A DNA stretch of 64,000 nt from Halobacillus massiliensis (GCF_900166625.1 NZ_LT800499.1:3607213-3671212), one strand, 5' to 3'. Counted from the first letter of the stretch, positions 8,723 to 16,701 are shown. Program-made: numbers and translations. Notes: generated from the letters alone by a model not told the origin.

Positions 8723-9430
8723 ATGAGTCTTAGCCAGGAGAAGATTATTTCACAAAATGCCGAGAATGAATCCAGAGCCGATCATTCGATGGAAGCCTTT
8801 CATAATAGCGCACATTTTTGGGGTCGTCTAACTCTTTTTGTACTGATATTTATGAGTCTCGTTCCTCCCCTGTATATGTCCTTTATCGTTGGTGCCCATC
8901 CAGGATGGGGAGCTGTTTTTACAGGGCTTGCAGGTTATGCGGGATTCATCGGGATTATGTGGGTGCTTGAACCGATCACATACTACCCTACTCTAGGTGT
9001 GGCCGGGACTTACTTAGCTTTCTTAACAGGAAACATCGCCAACATGTGTTTACCTTGTTCTGTTGCTGCACAAAAAGCTATAGGAGCAGAGAGTGGTTCG
9101 AAAAAAGCTGAAATTGCCGGAGTCTTCGGCATCGCCGTTGCTTCCTTAGTGAATGTCGTTGTCATTGTTTTTATAATAATCGGAGGTACATACGTTATCT
9201 CTCTTATCCCCCCTTCCGTAGAGAGTGCTTTTAATTTTGTACTGCCTGCCATTTTCGGCGGGGTACTTGGTCAGTTTGCCTATAAAACACCTGTCTATGG
9301 ATTAGTTGCTGTAATCGTTGGAATGGCTGTCCTTTTTTCTCCCATCTTCGGATTGATTAAAATTGCTTTATGTGTTGCCCTTACCATTACTATTATATTA
9401 TTCCTTGAAAAGCAGAAAACTAAATCTTAG
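8723..9430 (+). CDS. Membrane protein, putative second transporter subunit
   Basis: 235-residue protein with a hydrophilic N-terminus (1-30) and about six membrane segments from residue 33 to 228. A conserved-looking loop, TGNIANMCLPCSVAAQKAIGAESGSKKAEIAGVFG at about 109-143, carries a CLPC pair. Its size and its place directly after the DUF5058-like gene (32-nt gap, GGAGG before the ATG) suggest the two form one carrier complex. I do not recognise a characterised family. It is the last gene of the amidase operon and is followed by a terminator. Confidence 0.6.
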   Translation: MSLSQEKIISQNAENESRADHSMEAFHNSAHFWGRLTLFVLIFMSLVPPLYMSFIVGAHPGWGAVFTGLAGYAGFIGIMWVLEPITYYPTLGVAGTYLAFLTGNIANMCLPCSVAAQKAIGAESGSKKAEIAGVFGIAVASLVNVVVIVFIIIGGTYVISLIPPSVESAFNFVLPAIFGGVLGQFAYKTPVYGLVAVIVGMAVLFSPIFGLIKIALCVALTITIILFLEKQKTKS

Positions 9431-9679
9431 AGATCCTAAGCAGGCCTTTGATGAGTAACCACATGCACAAACCAGTTCCAGTTCCTTTTCTTAATTTGAA
9501 GAGCCAAGGTGAGAGTCGCGAGTAAAACTAGCTCCCAGCTTCGTTCCTTTTTATACAGTAAAAGGAATAGCTTTTTCTCTTCTCCAAAATGAGAAAGAGT
9601 ATGGAAAACCGTGGAAAGCTTCCATATATAACTAGGAACCATAAACACTTTAAGGACAGCAGGTCTGCTGTCCTTTTTA
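9431..9679. other. Convergent intergenic region (249 bp)
   Basis: Lies between the second membrane gene and mdcG. The only clear element is the hairpin at 9652-9678. A minus-strand open frame across the region contains that hairpin and has no ribosome site, so I do not call it a gene. Confidence 0.6.
9652..9678. terminator. Bidirectional terminator at the end of the amidase and mdc operons
   Basis: An 11-bp perfect stem (9652-9662 with 9665-9675) with a 2-nt loop, extended by a T-run for the plus strand. It lies two bases beyond the mdcG stop and between convergent operons. Confidence 0.85.
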
Positions 9680-10327
9680 TTAGTCATATGAACTCTCAAG
9701 GATTACTTGATTCCACGGATCTTTTACCAAAACTGCCCCTGCTTTTGTTTTCAATAATAAGGGGAGTGTTCCTCTTACATACTCTTTAAGGGAAAAAGCA
9801 CCATAAGGGGTCTCAACCTGTACGTCTATAGATATACTCAGCAGATTTTCTAAACGATACATCAAGTCTGACGCTTCAACTAATGAAATAGCTTTTTCTG
9901 AATAAATGATGATATCTAAGTCACTCGACTCTTTAACTGCCGGATGTCCGGTTACCAGTTCAAAACCTACACTTCCCCCGGGTCCCCACATCAGATTGAA
10001 TTCTTCCATTATTTTTTGAACATCCTCCAAGGCTATTACAGCCGGGAGAGGACTGGAAGTCTTTATTAGTTCCCATATCTCTTTAAGTACAATATCAGGA
10101 GGGGCAATACGTTCTAAAATTGCTTTTGAATCAATATATGCCCCAAACCGTTGGGTCCTGTCTTTCCCGCGGACTCCTATGGGAACTTTTCCATTCATAA
10201 TAGGAGCTCGCCGGACAACAACAAAAGGAGCTTCCCGTAAAGATTGATAAACCCAATTAGGGATAGAAGAAGCCTCTAGATCGACCGTTTTATTAACTCT
10301 TAAAAGGTCATGAGGAGTCAATTCCAT
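9680..10327 (-). CDS. mdcG: Malonate decarboxylase holo-ACP synthase (phosphoribosyl-dephospho-CoA transferase)
   Basis: Attaches the 2'-(5''-triphosphoribosyl)-3'-dephospho-CoA precursor to the serine of MdcC, giving the active carrier protein. The 215 residues match the MdcG family length. The nucleotidyltransferase signature is present: GGSVG at 117-121, followed by SDLD at 135-138, whose aspartates D136 and D138 would bind metal. It overlaps the end of the mdcDE fusion gene by 10 bp and is the last gene of the operon. Its presence together with mdcB shows that the pathway is the biotin-independent, dephospho-CoA-dependent type. Confidence 0.92.
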   Translation of the reverse strand: MELTPHDLLRVNKTVDLEASSIPNWVYQSLREAPFVVVRRAPIMNGKVPIGVRGKDRTQRFGAYIDSKAILERIAPPDIVLKEIWELIKTSSPLPAVIALEDVQKIMEEFNLMWGPGGSVGFELVTGHPAVKESSDLDIIIYSEKAISLVEASDLMYRLENLLSISIDVQVETPYGAFSLKEYVRGTLPLLLKTKAGAVLVKDPWNQVILESSYD

Positions 10328-11997
10328 AAATCTGCTAGCCTCTGTCGAACTTCAATCGAAGCTTTTCGGCTGCTTTTAGCTTTATCTGCTTCCAACCTGT
10401 TTCTTAAATCCTTTTTTCCGCTTCTTGCAGATTGTATTGCTTCTTTTATTTTACTTTCTAACATTTGTATATCATTACTATCCGGATGGTCTGCATCTAT
10501 TCCATCAATTAGTTCATATAGTGCGCCTAATTCAGCAAAAGAAGTTACATCATAAGCCATCGCAGGTGTCTTCTTCGTAGCCTCTTCAAGTTCATGAATC
10601 GTACGGCGTGTAATACGAGCGGCAGACTGTTTTGACATAACATGGACGTTTACCCCTTGGTCATTTAAAGCTAAAAGAATATTAGACTGGAGCCCATGAG
10701 TAAGAAAACCGCCTGAAATCGCATTACCTACGATTAATGTAATAATTGGATGACCGGCCCGCCGTGCTTTAGCATAAGCATCAACCGCTGCTGCTCCCGC
10801 TTGATGTAATCCGAAAAATTCTTCATTATACCCATAGGCCTGACTTGGTACATCCACAATGGCGACAATGGCTCTTCGCTTCCCATCTTTATCCTGCTCC
10901 ATGGCTTCCTGTACATAATGAGCAATGGCCCATCCTTCCTCTAAGCCTACTTCCCCTTTTCTCGCACGTGGAAATCTACTGTTTGGGTTTGGTACAACAG
11001 AGATAAAACGAATCATTTCACCATCTGATTCTTTATCCGTACATAGTACAGATGGTGTTTCTTTATTTTCTGATTCTCCAGTCAATGAAGAAAACCATGT
11101 TCTTCCTCTGCTTTCCACATGACTGGTTTCAATAGAAGAAAGAATGCTTGTCTCAGATTGAGCAGCATCTATATGATTCCAATTTTTCTTTGTTTTACTT
11201 ATATTCTCTGGTTGTGACGGATCAATAGACTTTAAGCGGGTACGATATAAATCCACTTGTTCACTTCGAAAAAGTGTTGCATGATCCTGCTTTATTTCTT
11301 TCTTAACTATTTCTCGTACTGCCATTAAGTCATCCTCAACTAAATGATCTACAAACCCCATGGAAAATCGCTGTTCTCCCCCTATTGTGTTCCATATCAA
11401 CCTTCTGTTTTTGGAATCAAATTCCTCGATCCCTGCTTCCTGTTCGATAACTTCCGGCCCATTAAGTGTAAGTCTTCCCTCTTTGGTCATAATTAGAGAA
11501 CTGCATAATGCGGCTGTTAAAGACATACCACCAAAGCATCCGATTTTACCTGGGATAATGCCGATTACTGGTGTATATTCACGAAGTGCAGAGATCGCCG
11601 CACCAATTTCAGCGATCGCTAACAGGCCATAATTAGCTTCCTGAAGTCTAACTCCGCCTGTATCGTATAGAATAACAACCTTTGTGGGAAGACCATTCCT
11701 ATTATCCTGTAGGGCTAATTCCAGCGTTCCAGCTATTTTCGCTCCAGAAACTTCCCCAATTCCTCCGCCTTGAAAGCTCCCTTCAATAGCGATTATCACG
11801 GCAGGCTCCTGATTGAATTCACCTTTACCTACGACCACTCCGTCATCGCTTTGAGGTACGATTCCCTGTGTTTCTAAATGGGGGGATTCCACTCCTTCAA
11901 AGGGATCTAACAGTTCCCGAAACGTCCCCTCATCTAATAAGGCTTTTGCTCTCTTTCTCGCAGTTAATTCTGCAAAACTCGTTTTAAGCATCTTCAT
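10318..11997 (-). CDS. mdcDE: Fused malonate decarboxylase beta and gamma subunits (MdcD-MdcE)
   Basis: Carboxyltransferase part of malonate decarboxylase, which decarboxylates malonyl-S-ACP to acetyl-S-ACP. In the described Klebsiella, Pseudomonas and Acinetobacter operons the beta and gamma subunits are separate genes; here they form one 559-residue chain. Residues 1-255 are MdcD-like, with the crotonase-type core (IEGSFQGGGIGEVSGAK, 71-87; IPGKIGCFGGMSLTAAL, 148-164). A polar linker spans about 256-295. Residues 296-559 are MdcE-like, starting at SRGRTWFSSLTGE, with GNAISGGFLTHG at 424-435. The ATG overlaps the mdcC end by 14 bp, with GGAGGTGA 12 nt upstream; a second ATG two codons on is the alternative start. 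Confidence 0.93.
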   Translation of the reverse strand: MKMLKTSFAELTARKRAKALLDEGTFRELLDPFEGVESPHLETQGIVPQSDDGVVVGKGEFNQEPAVIIAIEGSFQGGGIGEVSGAKIAGTLELALQDNRNGLPTKVVILYDTGGVRLQEANYGLLAIAEIGAAISALREYTPVIGIIPGKIGCFGGMSLTAALCSSLIMTKEGRLTLNGPEVIEQEAGIEEFDSKNRRLIWNTIGGEQRFSMGFVDHLVEDDLMAVREIVKKEIKQDHATLFRSEQVDLYRTRLKSIDPSQPENISKTKKNWNHIDAAQSETSILSSIETSHVESRGRTWFSSLTGESENKETPSVLCTDKESDGEMIRFISVVPNPNSRFPRARKGEVGLEEGWAIAHYVQEAMEQDKDGKRRAIVAIVDVPSQAYGYNEEFFGLHQAGAAAVDAYAKARRAGHPIITLIVGNAISGGFLTHGLQSNILLALNDQGVNVHVMSKQSAARITRRTIHELEEATKKTPAMAYDVTSFAELGALYELIDGIDADHPDSNDIQMLESKIKEAIQSARSGKKDLRNRLEADKAKSSRKASIEVRQRLADLWN

Positions 11998-12289
11998 AGC
12001 TATTACTCACCTCCAAAGCCTGAACAAGTCGTAAGGACACTACACCTGGAGTGGCACCAAAATCATTAACTTGAAAGTCTGCCCGCACCCCATGCTGATC
12101 ACAAAAACGTTCAATTACTTTCTTCCAGGTATCATTGAAACCCGTCATCCCAGTTCTTACTTTAATTTGAATACGCGGTTCTTTGGCAGGAGTTACGAGC
12201 ACTTCTAAATCTCCAGACCCTACCACCCCTACATGGGCTTTTTTAGCAATTTTCTTTTCAGCAGGATATTCAAAAATCATAGTTTCCAC
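11984..12289 (-). CDS. mdcC: Malonate decarboxylase acyl carrier protein (delta subunit)
   Basis: 101-residue carrier protein that holds the acetyl/malonyl group on its dephospho-CoA-derived arm. The attachment motif VGSGDLEVL places the modified serine at S25, the same number as in the Klebsiella protein as I recall it. That supports the GTG start (12287-12289), which has GGAGGG 8 nt upstream; an ATG three codons later is possible. It lies between mdcB and the mdcDE fusion, in the middle of a tightly packed six-gene operon. Confidence 0.92.
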   Translation of the reverse strand: METMIFEYPAEKKIAKKAHVGVVGSGDLEVLVTPAKEPRIQIKVRTGMTGFNDTWKKVIERFCDQHGVRADFQVNDFGATPGVVSLRLVQALEVSNSYEDA

Positions 12290-12303
12290 CTTTTTATCCT
12301 CCC

Positions 12304-13173
12304 TTAATTTACAGCCATCGTTCGATCTTTAAGAGAACTATGACTGTTTAATCGATCCAGAAATAAAGCAGCAGCAAGTAAATCAGCACTTCCACCAGGG
12401 GAACTATTGTATTGCAGCAGTAAATGATTCAAATCATTTAACTCCATCCTGCCTTCCGGCTTAGAAACCCCACCGTTTTGTAATACTCGCCGGGCTTTTT
12501 CCTGAATTAAACGCAATGCCAATATTCCACTGCGATGAAGAATGCAAGTATCTTCTAAACATGCGATTAAAGCTACTAAAGTATCGAGTCTTGCCGAAGA
12601 TTCAGAACTTCCTTTTCTCCTCGATTCACTAAGCTGAGGTAAAGCTACATTTATTAAGCGAGGAAATCCCGAAGCTGCCTCTCCTCTCGCTCCCTTTACA
12701 CCAAGTTTCTTATAAAGCTTATAACCATTGGTGGAAATTTCAGGCGCAAAACGATCTGGAAAACGTGATATGAAAGAAGCTGTCTCAACAACTTTTTTAA
12801 TATTCGTTCCTGGTGTATTTACAGCAGCTCCGGAAGTTAAAAGACCAATCCCCCAAATAGCACCTTTGTGAGTATTTACACCACCTGTAGCTTTCATCAT
12901 CTTTCTTTCGCCCTCACGGCCAATCTCAGCAATTTGTTCACGAAGTTCCTGGCTTGGCTCCCTCTTGTAAGAAATCTCGGCTATATTTGCAAACGTTTCT
13001 TTTAGAGACAAAGATGATTTAATCATTAATTCAAAGTTCATATCTTCATGGGCCCCTTGATCTTGTGGATCTACAAGTCCTGGCTTAGGAGCGAGCTCCG
13101 CTTCTTGTACCAATGAGTCAACCGCCCAATCACTTAATATTTTCCTGCACTCTTTAGCACTGCTCCAATTCAT
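12304..13173 (-). CDS. mdcB: Triphosphoribosyl-dephospho-CoA synthase
   Basis: Makes the prosthetic-group precursor for MdcC from ATP and dephospho-CoA (CitG/MdcB family). The 289-residue helical protein has the family motifs: LAPKPGLVDPQDQGAHEDM near 25-44 (CitG-type EVxxTPKPGLVD equivalent), GVNTHKGAIWGIGLLTSGA near 98-116, and the C-terminal SPGGSADLLAA. It lies 12 nt after mdcA, with GGAGG just before its ATG. Function is firmly tied to mdcG, which transfers the product to the carrier protein. Confidence 0.93.
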   Translation of the reverse strand: MNWSSAKECRKILSDWAVDSLVQEAELAPKPGLVDPQDQGAHEDMNFELMIKSSLSLKETFANIAEISYKREPSQELREQIAEIGREGERKMMKATGGVNTHKGAIWGIGLLTSGAAVNTPGTNIKKVVETASFISRFPDRFAPEISTNGYKLYKKLGVKGARGEAASGFPRLINVALPQLSESRRKGSSESSARLDTLVALIACLEDTCILHRSGILALRLIQEKARRVLQNGGVSKPEGRMELNDLNHLLLQYNSSPGGSADLLAAALFLDRLNSHSSLKDRTMAVN

Positions 13174-13185
13174 TGGTTATCCTCC

Positions 13186-14847
13186 TTACCAACTTTGAAA
13201 TTTCTGAGGAGGCTGATAAAGACCCCCTGACCATTCCACAAGTTCTTCCACATTTTTTGCGGCCAGCAGAGATCTGGTTGCTTCAGAACGACGGACTCCA
13301 ATGTCCTCTGGAAAGGCCACGATTCCTTCTTCTCGTAGACGATTCGTTAATCTGCTGGAATGGTTTAGGCCAACTGGAGTAACTCCCGCTATCGCAGCTA
13401 ATGCCTGGCGGCGTTCTTCTAAACTTTTAGCTTTATACAAATAAGCGATTCCTTCCTCTGTTACTATGTGAGTAACGTCATCGCCATAAATCATAATGGG
13501 AGCCGTAGCTAAGCCTGCCTCATTTTTCACATCAATGGCATCCAGTGATTCAACAAAAACTGGCGCATTCCCTGTTTGATGAGTCTCTACTACTTGTACC
13601 ACCAGCTTTTTCCCCCGTGCAAGAGGGTCATCTGAATTTATCATATTTAACCATGCCGGGGTCGAGTGCCGTCTTCCTCTAGGATCATGTCCCATATTAG
13701 GGGCTCCCCCAAACCCTGCCAATCTCCCTTTCGTTACTGTAGACGAATTTCCATTGGCATCGATTTGCAAGCTGGAGCCTACAAATAAATCAACTGCATA
13801 CTGCCCAGCCAGCTGTGAAAGGGTGCGGTTCGATCGAAGGCTTCCATCCGGTCCTGTAAAAAAAACATCAGGGCGTTGGGATGTGTAGTTTTCCATTCCA
13901 ACTTCTCCGCCAAAGCAATGTATACTTTCCACCCAGCCTGATTCGATAGACGGGATCATAGTAGGATGAGGATTTAAAGCCCAATGCTTGCATATCTTCC
14001 CTTTTAAACCTAGTGATTCTCCATAAGTAGGAAGCAGGAGCTCAATAGCTGCTGTATTATAGCCCACCCCGTGATTAAGAGACTGGACGTTATGTTTCTC
14101 GTAAACACCACGAATGGTCATCATAGCTAATAGAACCTGGATATCGGTAATATGTCTTGGATCTCTCGTAAATAAAGGCTCAAGCTGATAAGGCTCATCT
14201 GCTTCCACTACAAAATCTACCCAGGAACCTGGAATATCTACACGTGGGAGGTCATCTGTTATTTCGTTCACTTGAGCTATGACAATCCCATCACGAAAGG
14301 CCGCCGATTCTACCAGTGTAGGAGTTTCTTCCGTGTTGGCTCCTGTATACAAGTTTCCATCCTTATCTGCTTTATCCGCAGCAACCAGAGCTACCGAAGG
14401 TATTAAATCTATAAAAAGACGTCCATATAATTCAATATAAGTGTGTATTTCCCCCATAGTTAATTCTTTATCTTCAATCATTTGTGCAATCCTCAAGCTT
14501 TGCGGCCCTGCATAAGCAAAATCTACTTTACTAGCAATTCCTTGTTCAAAAATGTCCAGATGCTCCGGTCTTGAAATGCTTGAGAGAATCATATGTAAAT
14601 CATGAACCTTATCAGCATTTACCTGGGCAAGTGCTTGTGATAGAAAGGAAGCCTGTTTCTGATTATTCCCTTCCAGTACCACCCGGTCTCCAGGTAAAAT
14701 AACACTTTCTAAAACTTCTACAATTTTGTCAGTTGGAATAATTCTTCCGTCTGTAACCATATTCACTTGATCAATTCGTTTCTTTTTAGCATCTCTTCTA
14801 GTCGTCCAGCTTCTATCTTTATTCTCTGTCACAATATTAATTGTCAT
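13186..14847 (-). CDS. mdcA: Malonate decarboxylase alpha subunit (acetyl-S-ACP:malonate ACP transferase)
   Basis: 553-residue subunit that swaps acetate for malonate on the carrier protein, priming each catalytic round. It shows the CoA-transferase-like fold features of the family, with a GVGYNTAAIELLLPTYGESL segment near 252-271 and GGAPNMGHDPRGRRHSTPAW near 370-389. The length equals that of other MdcA proteins. GGAGAG precedes the ATG. It is the second gene of the operon, after the malonyl-CoA transacylase mdcH; this differs from operons where mdcA is first. Confidence 0.94.
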   Translation of the reverse strand: MTINIVTENKDRSWTTRRDAKKKRIDQVNMVTDGRIIPTDKIVEVLESVILPGDRVVLEGNNQKQASFLSQALAQVNADKVHDLHMILSSISRPEHLDIFEQGIASKVDFAYAGPQSLRIAQMIEDKELTMGEIHTYIELYGRLFIDLIPSVALVAADKADKDGNLYTGANTEETPTLVESAAFRDGIVIAQVNEITDDLPRVDIPGSWVDFVVEADEPYQLEPLFTRDPRHITDIQVLLAMMTIRGVYEKHNVQSLNHGVGYNTAAIELLLPTYGESLGLKGKICKHWALNPHPTMIPSIESGWVESIHCFGGEVGMENYTSQRPDVFFTGPDGSLRSNRTLSQLAGQYAVDLFVGSSLQIDANGNSSTVTKGRLAGFGGAPNMGHDPRGRRHSTPAWLNMINSDDPLARGKKLVVQVVETHQTGNAPVFVESLDAIDVKNEAGLATAPIMIYGDDVTHIVTEEGIAYLYKAKSLEERRQALAAIAGVTPVGLNHSSRLTNRLREEGIVAFPEDIGVRRSEATRSLLAAKNVEELVEWSGGLYQPPQKFQSW

Positions 14848-14866
14848 TTTCTTCTCTCCTTTTCGG

Positions 14867-15793
14867 TTAATTGTTCAACCTATGAGCAAGCACTGCAGCT
14901 GTATGCGGCCCGCTGTCTGAGATAGACAGCCCTCTTGCTGCAGAAAAAGACTGATTTACTAAGCCTGTAAGGACATTACCAGGCGGCATTTCTATAAACA
15001 AACGCACACCCAGTTCGTATAATAAAGATGTCGCTTCGTGCCATTTAACAGATTGGGATACATTCCAGGCCAAATCTCTTTTGATTGCTTCGCTTGTTCT
15101 TAATATTCGTCCTCTCCTATTTCCAGCAAAAGGAATGGCAGGCTTTCTCAGAGCAAGCTTTTCCAGCTCAGCTTCCAAGCTTATAGATACATCAAGAAGC
15201 AGTGGACAATGAGAGGGAACACTGACTTCAAGAAGTTCTGCTTTCTGTGCCTTGTTTTCCAGAGCCAGTTTCGTAAATTGCTTTAATTCATTAAGAGAGC
15301 CTGCGACCGTAATTTGTCGAGGACAATTAATATTTGCCAGATAAACAGATTTATTTTTATTGGTAAAATCCATTAGAAGATCTCTCACCTCGAATTCCGT
15401 TAATCCCAGGATAACAGCCATTCCATACCCTATTGGAAAAGCACTTTCCATCAGTTCCCCTCGCTTACGTACCAGACGAACGGCATCTTTAAAATCTAAG
15501 ACGCCTGAAACAACAGCTGCTCCGAATGTCCCTACAGAGTGACCTGCTACAAAGTCAGGTACAGCTCCTTCCTTTAGCATCATCCGTGCAGAAGCTACCC
15601 CCGAAGTCAGCAAACATACTTGAGCCGCAACCGTAGACTCTAACTTAATAGGATCACCCCAATGGTAAACGCTTTCATTTAAAGCTTCACTCGCCTCATT
15701 CAAAGTTTTCCTAACTTCTGCGTGTTCTGGTAAATTGTTCAGCATGGAAGGCTGTTGTGAGCCTTGTCCTGGAAAAAGAAAAGCAGTTGACAT
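14867..15793 (-). CDS. mdcH: Malonyl-CoA:ACP transacylase of malonate decarboxylase
   Basis: FabD-like enzyme that loads the first malonyl group from malonyl-CoA onto MdcC to start the decarboxylase cycle. The 308 residues carry GQGSQ at 9-13, the nucleophile elbow GHSVG at 84-88 (S86) and the catalytic histidine H195 in VPSHCPLL. It is first in the operon, 24 bp downstream of a malonate-regulon motif. Identity as MdcH rather than the fatty-acid FabD follows from operon position; the sequence alone would allow either. Confidence 0.9.
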   Translation of the reverse strand: MSTAFLFPGQGSQQPSMLNNLPEHAEVRKTLNEASEALNESVYHWGDPIKLESTVAAQVCLLTSGVASARMMLKEGAVPDFVAGHSVGTFGAAVVSGVLDFKDAVRLVRKRGELMESAFPIGYGMAVILGLTEFEVRDLLMDFTNKNKSVYLANINCPRQITVAGSLNELKQFTKLALENKAQKAELLEVSVPSHCPLLLDVSISLEAELEKLALRKPAIPFAGNRRGRILRTSEAIKRDLAWNVSQSVKWHEATSLLYELGVRLFIEMPPGNVLTGLVNQSFSAARGLSISDSGPHTAAVLAHRLNN

Positions 15794-15816
15794 AGAATCC
15801 CCCTCTCGATTGACAT

Positions 15817-15832
15817 TTAGTCGTCAGTCGAC
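15817..15832 (-). promoter_or_regulatory. Malonate-regulon operator, site 2 (upstream of mdcH)
   Basis: On the minus strand it reads GTCGACTGACGACTAA, differing from site 1 at only two spacer bases. It lies between gntR and mdcH, 24 bp before the mdcH start. Confidence 0.7.
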
Positions 15833-15892
15833 CAAATACAATATAAAGAAAAAGGGATTGTATTACCCTTCTTTTTCTTTATATTGTATTTG
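15833..15892. repeat. Perfect 22-bp inverted repeat between mdcH and gntR
   Basis: Arms 15833-15854 and 15871-15892 are exact reverse complements separated by 16 nt. The right arm lies inside the last codons of gntR; the left arm abuts operator site 2. Read on the minus strand it could form a long A/T-rich hairpin after the gntR stop, but there is no clean U-tract, so a role in termination is uncertain. Confidence 0.85.
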
Positions 15893-16543
15893 ATTATCAA
15901 ATAGCTGAGATTGGATGCTGGAAATAACGTCATAGTTATGCTGCTGTAGTATTTCTGCAGCTTCTTCAACCTTATTTTCATTTAGAAGATCTACTAAAAT
16001 TTTATGCTCCCTCACGGACTTTTTAATATTTCCTTCGCCTCCAAAAGAAATATTCTGTACCCGTAGTAAAGGCAATTCCAAACGGGAGTACATTTTTTTT
16101 ATGGTTTCACTTTTACTCATATTAATTAAGCTTAAGTGAAAGGCATGATTTAGTTCTGTATAATGAGTGGTGTCTTTTTCCGAAATCATTTTCTCATAAA
16201 GAGCTTCCATTTCATTTAAAATTTTATGATCTACACCTTTTTCTTGAATTCGTTTCATTGCCAAAGCTTCGAGCATAATTCTTACTTCCAGCAAATCGTT
16301 AATTTCGTTTTCAGTATGCTCTTTAACTATTGCCCCTTTTCTGGGAATCCTTTCTACTAAACCTTCAATTGTGAGCAGATATATAGCTTCCCTAACCGGG
16401 GCACGGCTTGTTCCATACTCTGTAGCATATACATTTTCTACTATTTTCTCTCCCGGTTTTAATTCCCCTGAAATAATTTGTTCACTAATACGCTCAGCAA
16501 TTTGATTAGATAGAGCATTATGATTAAGACTCGATTGACTCAT
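15863..16543 (-). CDS. GntR-family (FadR/FCD type) regulator of malonate genes
   Basis: 226-residue repressor-type regulator. The winged helix-turn-helix spans residues 10-75, with the typical TSRAPVREAIYLLTIEGLVERIPRKG recognition region in two parts. A helical FCD ligand domain fills 80-215, and histidines in ELNHAFHLSL and REHKILVDLL are positioned as metal/ligand contacts. GntR regulators of malonate genes are known (MdcY of Acinetobacter, MatR of rhizobia); the name here is left open. It lies between mdc and madLM and is preceded by a sigma-A promoter overlapped by motif site 3, which indicates autoregulation. Malonate or malonyl-CoA is the likely ligand by inference. Confidence 0.9.
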   Translation of the reverse strand: MSQSSLNHNALSNQIAERISEQIISGELKPGEKIVENVYATEYGTSRAPVREAIYLLTIEGLVERIPRKGAIVKEHTENEINDLLEVRIMLEALAMKRIQEKGVDHKILNEMEALYEKMISEKDTTHYTELNHAFHLSLINMSKSETIKKMYSRLELPLLRVQNISFGGEGNIKKSVREHKILVDLLNENKVEEAAEILQQHNYDVISSIQSQLFDNQIQYKEKEG

Positions 16544-16561
16544 AGGGAACCTCCTTCAGCT

Positions 16562-16577
16562 GTCGACTGTCGATTAA
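16562..16577 (+). promoter_or_regulatory. Malonate-regulon operator, site 3 (gntR autoregulation)
   Basis: GTCGACTGTCGATTAA lies immediately downstream of the gntR -10 box and covers the expected transcription start. A bound repressor would stop its own gene. Confidence 0.7.
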
Positions 16578-16606
16578 ATTGTACAACAAATAGTTTAATG
16601 ATTCAA
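16578..16606 (-). promoter_or_regulatory. Sigma-A promoter of gntR
   Basis: On the minus strand: TTGAAT (16601-16606), a 17-bp spacer and TACAAT (16578-16583). Confidence 0.78.
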
Positions 16607-16633
16607 TATTTTTAGAAAATTTGTAAAAAAGGT

Positions 16634-16662
16634 TTGCATTTCCATTCATCTTTATCTATGAT
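16634..16662 (+). promoter_or_regulatory. Sigma-A promoter of madLM
   Basis: TTGCAT (16634-16639), a 17-bp spacer and TATGAT (16657-16662). Operator site 4 and a cre box follow within 55 bp. Confidence 0.72.
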
Positions 16663-16677
16663 GAGGAATATGAAACG

Positions 16678-16693
16678 GTCGACAGTTGATCAT
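16678..16693 (+). promoter_or_regulatory. Malonate-regulon operator, site 4 (upstream of madLM)
   Basis: GTCGACAGTTGATCAT keeps the GTCGAC half-site and the GA of the second half, and is the most divergent of the four copies. It begins about 9 bp downstream of the expected madLM transcription start. Confidence 0.55.
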
Positions 16694-16701
16694 CGGCTAA
16701 A

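Noticed and set aside
9570-9625. Additional hairpins before the mdcG terminator
   Set aside because: The CTTTTTCTC/GAGAAAGAG and ATGGAA/TTCCAT pairings are short with long loops and look like chance.
9436-9699. 87-codon minus-strand frame after mdcG
   Set aside because: It overlaps mdcG, contains the operon terminator and has no ribosome site or recognisable domain.
16579-16589. ATTGTACAAC near the gntR promoter as an MdcY-type operator
   Set aside because: It resembles the Acinetobacter MdcY site but occurs only once and is explained by the -10 box; the repeated GTCGAC motif is a better operator candidate.
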